Shown here one piece after another: positions 32,007 through 36,034 of a stretch of 36,034 bases of DNA (positions are counted from its first letter, which is position 1; every line of letters starts with the position of its first letter). The notes beneath the pieces are model-generated. The model did not search any database. It was not told where the DNA came from and saw only the letters and a program-made list of their open reading frames with translations. The stretch is from an uncultured Candidatus Melainabacteria bacterium (lineage in GTDB: Bacteria > Cyanobacteriota > Vampirovibrionia > Gastranaerophilales > Gastranaerophilaceae), in NCBI GenBank assembly GCA_949741915.1, contig CATJOM010000042.1:1-36034 (forward strand), written 5' to 3'. The translations under genes and the position numbers were made by a program.

Positions 32007-33037
32007 TGATGTCAGAACGTAGTGTTTCAGGGCAAGGCTCAACACCTTCCCCTTTCACACCGGCTCACGCAGCCCTTGAATTTATAAAAATTGACCCAAA
32101 AGCAGATGAGGCACATTTAATTGAAAAGTTTGAAAAAGACACCGATACAAAGGTGCAGATTGCCCATGATACAAGGATTTTAATTGAGTTAATGGTTTAT
32201 TATGCAAACCTAATTAAAGCCCAGGTTAATGATGCTTGTAAACTTAACCTTGTAGAACACTCAAGGGCACCAATTCTAGACTTTTTAGGCAATCAAAAAA
32301 ACTGTCCGCGCCTTGAAGACGAGGAAGATAAAGACTATATTCAAAGGATTTTATTATCCCCTGAAGGGTTTTCCGTTGCGGGTCCTGAGCTTGCATATAT
32401 TTATTTCACAAAATCTGTTGATTCTTTAATTAAAGATGTGCAGTGCGAAGTGCCTGAAGATGATATAAAAATTAAAATCGGTGAAACTGAAACCGTTATG
32501 ACAACGAATGAAATAACAACGGCTCTCTTTAATATCGTTTGCAATTATAAAGAGGGTGAGGTTGAAATCACTTTAAATCAGGCGCTTGAAGCGGGTTCAA
32601 AGATTAAAGTCACCGTGCCGCACCCATATAGAACATTTTTGCATATTTTAACGCAAGATGGCACAGAAGTTGAAGGGCTTTTGGATAAAGTTTCAGATGC
32701 CTTAAAACCCGTTAAGCCGCTTTGTGATTACCCATTGCCACAGTTTGCAAAGATTGAAGAATTTGCAATAAACGGCAAAGTTTATCTTAGAAAAAATGCG
32801 GATGAAGAAACTGTTAAAAAGAATGTTAATGAGCTTTTAAATAAGTATTTAAGCGGTGTTAATCTGTTTTTAAAAAAATCCGTTGTTAAAAATCATATAG
32901 TGTCTTACATAAATTCTATTGACGGCGTTTTTGATTTTAAAGTTACAAAGCCGACTTCAAACATGCTGGCTAAAATTGATACGGCATATAAGGGTACAAT
33001 CGGCAATATAACTTATGAAAGGGTGACAGATGAGTAA
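32006..33037 (+). CDS. Baseplate protein J-like
   Basis: The 343-aa protein fits the baseplate J family: EFIKIDPKADEAHLIEKFEK, LVEHSRAPILDFLGNQKNCP, and SPEGFSVAGPELAYIYFTKS. J forms part of the wedge. The first ~22 residues (up to FTPAHAA) come from a hairpin repeat element; related proteins usually begin near LEFIKID. GGAGG lies upstream of the ATG. Confidence 0.85.
   Translation: MMSERSVSGQGSTPSPFTPAHAALEFIKIDPKADEAHLIEKFEKDTDTKVQIAHDTRILIELMVYYANLIKAQVNDACKLNLVEHSRAPILDFLGNQKNCPRLEDEEDKDYIQRILLSPEGFSVAGPELAYIYFTKSVDSLIKDVQCEVPEDDIKIKIGETETVMTTNEITTALFNIVCNYKEGEVEITLNQALEAGSKIKVTVPHPYRTFLHILTQDGTEVEGLLDKVSDALKPVKPLCDYPLPQFAKIEEFAINGKVYLRKNADEETVKKNVNELLNKYLSGVNLFLKKSVVKNHIVSYINSIDGVFDFKVTKPTSNMLAKIDTAYKGTIGNITYERVTDE
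32018..32070 (+). repeat. Hairpin repeat element, copy 5 (start of gpJ-like gene)
   Basis: Flanks CGT-A and CGGCTC-ACG enclose paired arms GTGT/ACAC, AGGG/CCCT and AAGG/CCTT around a CTCAACA loop, with the same C-C mismatch position as the other copies. Confidence 0.75.
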
Positions 33038-33587
33038 TAATTCATTGCTGCCTCAAGTGTTGCAGGATAAGCATAATTTAGCTCTTGAAAGTTGTATGAA
33101 AGAGGCTTTTAAAATTGACCTTAAAAAACTTTTACTTTGCCCGGTTGAAAATGTCAACGAAACCTTGCTTCCAATTTTGGGCAAGGAAAACCATATTATG
33201 GGATATGAAGGATGGAATTTAGCAAAAACAAAGGAACAAAAACAAAATTTAATCAAAAATTCACCTCAGCTGCACGCAGAAAAAGGCAGTATCCCGGCAC
33301 TTAAAAAAGCTTTGCAGACTTTAAACATTGAAGCTGATATCAAAGAATGGGACGAATATGACGGACGTATCGGGCATTTTAGGGTGGAATTTCTAAATAT
33401 TTATGATCGGGGGTTAGATGATAACTTTGAGGCTGAAATTAAAGAAATGATTAACAATTATAAGCCTTTAACCAGGATTTTAGATGTAATTAATTATTTT
33501 TTATGTTCAAAGGCAAAAGTTTATATCGGTGCAAGGGTTTCAACCCTTGAAACCACTGTTATAAAGACAAAGGAAGTGCAAATATGA
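33030..33587 (+). CDS. Tail protein I-like
   Basis: The 185-aa protein fits the P2 gpI family by position and by segments such as LPQVLQDKHNLALESCMKEA, WNLAKTKEQKQNLIKNSPQL and AEKGSIPALKKALQTLNIEA. It links baseplate and fibres. Its start overlaps the J-like stop by 8 nt. Confidence 0.85.
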   Translation: MSNNSLLPQVLQDKHNLALESCMKEAFKIDLKKLLLCPVENVNETLLPILGKENHIMGYEGWNLAKTKEQKQNLIKNSPQLHAEKGSIPALKKALQTLNIEADIKEWDEYDGRIGHFRVEFLNIYDRGLDDNFEAEIKEMINNYKPLTRILDVINYFLCSKAKVYIGARVSTLETTVIKTKEVQI

Positions 33588-34678
33588 CAGAACAATTTTA
33601 TGCAGTATTAACCACAGAAGGTATGATTGAAGTCTTAGATTGCGTTGCAAATAACCGGAGTTTTGAACCTGCTAAAATGGCGGTGGGCGATAGTAACGGC
33701 AATTATTATGAGCCCGAAAAAACCCAGACCGCTTTAAAAAACCAGAAATACGAAGGTAATATCTTTGCACAAGGTAAAAAACCGCCAAAGGGTAATGCTT
33801 CAGGTTACTTATATTTTTGTTTTCAAATTCCGCCAAGCGAAGGGGATTACACTATAAGGGAAGTAGGGCTTTTCAGTTCTGAAGGTAAACTTTGGGCGGT
33901 TGCAAAGTATCCTGAAACCTTCAAAACCAAGGCGGATAGCTCAAGCAATAAAACTTTGAATATTGAAATTCAAATTGAATTGTCTGATATGATTATAAAC
34001 ACAATTATAATTGATGATTCAGGCAATTTGGTTACAAGGCAGGTATTGGAAGAGTATCAGCTACTTGAAGAAAAAGGCAAGGCAGGCGGATATGCGCCTT
34101 TGGATGATGAAGCTAAGGTGCCGTTAGAACATTTACCATCAACCTTTGCTCCCTTTTGCTTTAATTCCGGTGCAGTGGATGAAAACGGGAATGCAGCACT
34201 GCTTCAATTAAGTACAGTGACGGAAACTGTGCCGTCTGAAACCGAAGAGGAAGAGCCTGCAACAGTTGAAAAGAAAATAATTACTCTTAAAAGCCCTGCA
34301 GCGTATACGGATGGGAGCGGGAAAACAGTTACAATCCAAAAGGATTTAACTTTAGATGTGACAGATTTTGTGCCAGGAACTTACAGCCTAAGAGTAGCCG
34401 ACCGCAATGGTGAGTTAATATTCTTTAGTGTTGGGGGCGGTAAGGTTTACAGGCAGAAAAACTCGCCTAAAGACCCTAATTTATACGATTTATGGCAAGA
34501 TTTATCAGTTGCGCCGCATTTGGTTTATTGTTTAGAGGAATATGGAGCATCATTAGAAGACGACCCGGGTTTGGCTTGGCAAATAACAAATGAAGTTGAA
34601 GCCGGGGTTTATACCATACCTGCTGCACCTGCTAAAGGAGGAGAAAACTCTGAAACCGCCCAAATCGGGGGGGGGTAA
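33584..34678 (+). CDS. Tail fibre protein, gpH-like N-terminal type
   Basis: The 364-aa protein begins with the tail-collar fibre region (AVLTTEGMIEVLDCVANNRS, KMAVGDSNGNYYEP, YTIREVGLFSSEGKLWAVAK) that attaches fibres to the baseplate (DUF3751 type). The rest is low in recognised motifs, with a GYAPLDDEAKVPLEHLPSTF fibre segment. The gene ends QIGGG at a run of nine G, directly before the stop. It overlaps the previous gene by 4 nt. Confidence 0.85.
   Translation: MTEQFYAVLTTEGMIEVLDCVANNRSFEPAKMAVGDSNGNYYEPEKTQTALKNQKYEGNIFAQGKKPPKGNASGYLYFCFQIPPSEGDYTIREVGLFSSEGKLWAVAKYPETFKTKADSSSNKTLNIEIQIELSDMIINTIIIDDSGNLVTRQVLEEYQLLEEKGKAGGYAPLDDEAKVPLEHLPSTFAPFCFNSGAVDENGNAALLQLSTVTETVPSETEEEEPATVEKKIITLKSPAAYTDGSGKTVTIQKDLTLDVTDFVPGTYSLRVADRNGELIFFSVGGGKVYRQKNSPKDPNLYDLWQDLSVAPHLVYCLEEYGASLEDDPGLAWQITNEVEAGVYTIPAAPAKGGENSETAQIGGG
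34667..34675 (+). repeat. G9 tract at fibre gene end (possible phase-variation site)
   Basis: Nine G encode the three last glycines of the fibre protein before TAA. Removing one G (or adding two) removes the stop and continues in frame into the next gene through GKLMTNPYN. Confidence 0.6.
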
Positions 34679-34682
34679 ATTA

Positions 34683-35180
34683 ATGACCAACCCATATAAT
34701 ATTCAAAATATTATAGGTAATGAAATTGGCGACCCCGTTCCAACATTTTCAAATAAGCTTGATGATGGGTGGATATGGCTTGAAGGGGCTGAGGTTTCAA
34801 AAATAGCGTATGGTAAGCTTTATGAGATTTATGGTGATGATTACGGAACCCCTATTGACCCTGAAAACTTTGTATTACCTGATTGCAGGGAGAAAACACC
34901 TTGGAGCAGCCCTGATGGAAGCTTTGGGTATTTAGAACCGACATTGCCGAATATTACCGGAACTCTTAATGCCAGAGGTTTGTTTGATAGCGGAATTTTA
35001 GCCAAAAGTGGAGTTTTTGAACAAAGTTATTATTCAAATAATCTTTCACAGGTAGCAGGAGCTAAAAATAACACACAGGGTTTTTCATTTAATGCTCACA
35101 ACTCAAACCCCATCTATCAAGACGGGGCAACAGTACGCCCTCCTTCAATAAAATGCAGGGTTAAAACCCGCTACAGATAG
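34683..35180 (+). CDS. Tail collar-domain protein
   Basis: The 165-aa protein contains the tail collar motif (DDGWIWLEGAEVSKIAYGKL, YEIYGDDYGTPIDPENFVLP), which usually forms the tip of fibres. It ends in a basic GATVRPPSIKCRVKTRYR. The start is ATG 34683 in this frame, 7 nt past the G9 tract, which itself may serve as ribosome site. The frame is open upstream to 34590. See the G9 tract for a possible fusion with the fibre gene. Confidence 0.8.
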   Translation: MTNPYNIQNIIGNEIGDPVPTFSNKLDDGWIWLEGAEVSKIAYGKLYEIYGDDYGTPIDPENFVLPDCREKTPWSSPDGSFGYLEPTLPNITGTLNARGLFDSGILAKSGVFEQSYYSNNLSQVAGAKNNTQGFSFNAHNSNPIYQDGATVRPPSIKCRVKTRYR

Positions 35181-35214
35181 ATAAAAGAATTAAATAATAA
35201 GGAGAAATACAACT

Positions 35215-35847
35215 ATGAATATGAATATTTATCATTATGATAAAGACACAAAAGAATTTACTTTTTCAATGATGGCAGATAAAGACCCGGAAGAAACAAG
35301 ACTCAAGGGTGAATTTGTACCTTTGATACCCGCTTACGCAACAAGTATTGAGCCTCCTGAATTAAAAGAAAATGAAGCAGCGGTTTTTGATGTTGAAAAT
35401 AATAAATGGGTGGTGGAGCCTGATTACAGAAAAAACTTTAAGCTTGTTACTGCAGAATTTAATATTCAAAATATTACAAAAATAGGTGAAATCAAAGATG
35501 GTTTTGTTGTTTTAAAAGATATTGCAGAATTAATCAAGCAAAATCCGCAGCATTTTAAAATTAAAAATAATGAAGTGGTTAAAAAAACAGAACTTGAGAT
35601 TGAAACAGAAACAAAGGAAGCTGAAAGACAGGTAAAAATAGCTGAAATTAAAGCTAAGCTTGAAGAAATAGATATTTCCTCACAAAGAAGCTCAAGGGCA
35701 ATTTCTCTTTGTATTTTAAATGAAGAAACTCCAAACCCTGAAGATATAGAAAAACTTATGGATTATGAAAACAAAGCAGGGGAATTAAGAGAAGAATTAC
35801 AGGAGCTTGAAAACATACAGAATGAAAGCGAGGGAATAAATGAGTAA
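35215..35847 (+). CDS. Tail fibre assembly-like protein
   Basis: The 210-aa protein begins IYHYDKDTKEFTFSMMADKD and has PLIPAYATSIEPPELKENEA and NNKWVVEPDYR, the usual layout of tail fibre assembly proteins. The C-terminal 90 residues are a long coiled coil (EIETETKEAERQVKIAEIKA). It has an AAGGAG ribosome site. It ends overlapping the next gene by 8 nt. Confidence 0.7.
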   Translation: MNMNIYHYDKDTKEFTFSMMADKDPEETRLKGEFVPLIPAYATSIEPPELKENEAAVFDVENNKWVVEPDYRKNFKLVTAEFNIQNITKIGEIKDGFVVLKDIAELIKQNPQHFKIKNNEVVKKTELEIETETKEAERQVKIAEIKAKLEEIDISSQRSSRAISLCILNEETPNPEDIEKLMDYENKAGELREELQELENIQNESEGINE

Positions 35848-36034
35848 TAATTCAATGCCCGCCAAAATCAAAAGTGGTGGCATAATTAAATGCAACCCTT
35901 ACAATATTAACCCTGAAATCAAAGAAATTAAAGACAATTCTTTAATTAAGGATGATAAAGAAAAAATAATAAACTGGATGATACCAGATTATTCTGCAGG
36001 AATAGATAAAGGATTAGAATTTGTATCAGATGAT
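35840..36034 (+). CDS. Partial protein, possible further fibre gene
   Basis: 65 residues are visible before the window ends (MSNNSMPAKIKSGGIIKCNP, later WMIPDYSAGIDKGLEFVSDD). ATG 35840 has a GAGGG ribosome site and overlaps the preceding stop. No family is recognised in this part; the position suggests a fibre or adhesin. Confidence 0.65.
   Translation, partial: MSNNSMPAKIKSGGIIKCNPYNINPEIKEIKDNSLIKDDKEKIINWMIPDYSAGIDKGLEFVSDD

Larger units (their letters stand above)
7969..36034. mobile_element. Mu-like transposable prophage (left boundary approximate, right end outside window)
   Basis: The region encodes a MuA DDE transposase, MuB ATPase, Gam, gp16-like and Mor-like early proteins, a Mu-type head module (gp28/gp29/F/G/I) and a contractile tail related to the P2/Mu tail set. 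The left boundary is placed near TG 7969, inside the first of two GTTTGAGAATTTTT copies, where an interrupted host reading frame ends. Mu-like elements begin with TG and duplicate about 5 bp of target, but neither can be confirmed without the other end. No lysis cassette is recognised in the window. Confidence 0.85.

Noticed and set aside
24720-32070. Hairpin elements as integron attC sites
   Set aside because: They are folded with a bulge and conserved ends, but lack the attC core triplets and any integrase or cassette array.

Overview
The window is low-GC bacterial DNA holding two blocks: a host segment (about 1-7960) and most of a Mu-like transposable prophage (about 7960 to beyond 36034). 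The host block encodes a partial type IV pilin-like protein, an XRE regulator, a YhiN/HI0933-type flavoprotein, FolK, FtsH, a pair of corrinoid iron-sulfur protein subunits (AcsD/CdhD-like and AcsC/CdhE-like) and an HNH protein. AT-rich DNA, pilin-type secretion and anaerobic C1 chemistry suggest a gut-type anaerobe. The cyanobacteria-like FtsH makes the Gastranaerophilales (Melainabacteria) a reasonable guess, but the sequence alone does not prove it.

The prophage is nearly complete from its early-gene side to the tail fibres. An S24-type repressor (rightward) and a Ner-like protein (leftward) face each other across a consensus sigma70 promoter whose spacer is an 18-bp palindrome. The leftward early operon is Ner-like, a 47-aa membrane peptide, MuA transposase (D283/D350/E396), MuB ATPase, gp16-like, Gam, Mor-like activator and an 88-aa membrane protein, closed by a terminator at 8475-8504. 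Beyond it lies a 666-bp gene-free stretch with several repeat families, the likely phage end.

The late genes are split in an unusual way. Small-terminase, large-terminase, portal, F-like and G-like genes run leftward from about 21.1 kb. Protease/scaffold, capsid, sheath, tube, tail chaperones, tape measure, baseplate and fibre genes run rightward from about 21.3 kb. Both arms start at a 188-bp divergent region holding two copies of a shared motif. A third copy precedes the gpW/J/I baseplate genes, so this is probably the binding site and promoter for the Mor-like activator. The lysis genes and the other phage end are not recognisable here and probably lie to the right.

Strongest unexplained signals: (1) a family of ~50-55 bp hairpin elements with conserved flanks and covarying stems, in five copies including one nested inside another and two inside coding sequence; (2) a candidate ~90-nt phage small RNA with its own extended -10 promoter and a 13-bp closing stem running into a T7 tract; (3) a G9 tract at the 3' end of the tail fibre gene, where loss of one G would fuse it to the next collar-domain gene; (4) a textbook -1 frameshift signal in the tail chaperone gene; (5) an HNH gene whose frame continues upstream without a start codon to the presumed phage end, as if the prophage had cut it.
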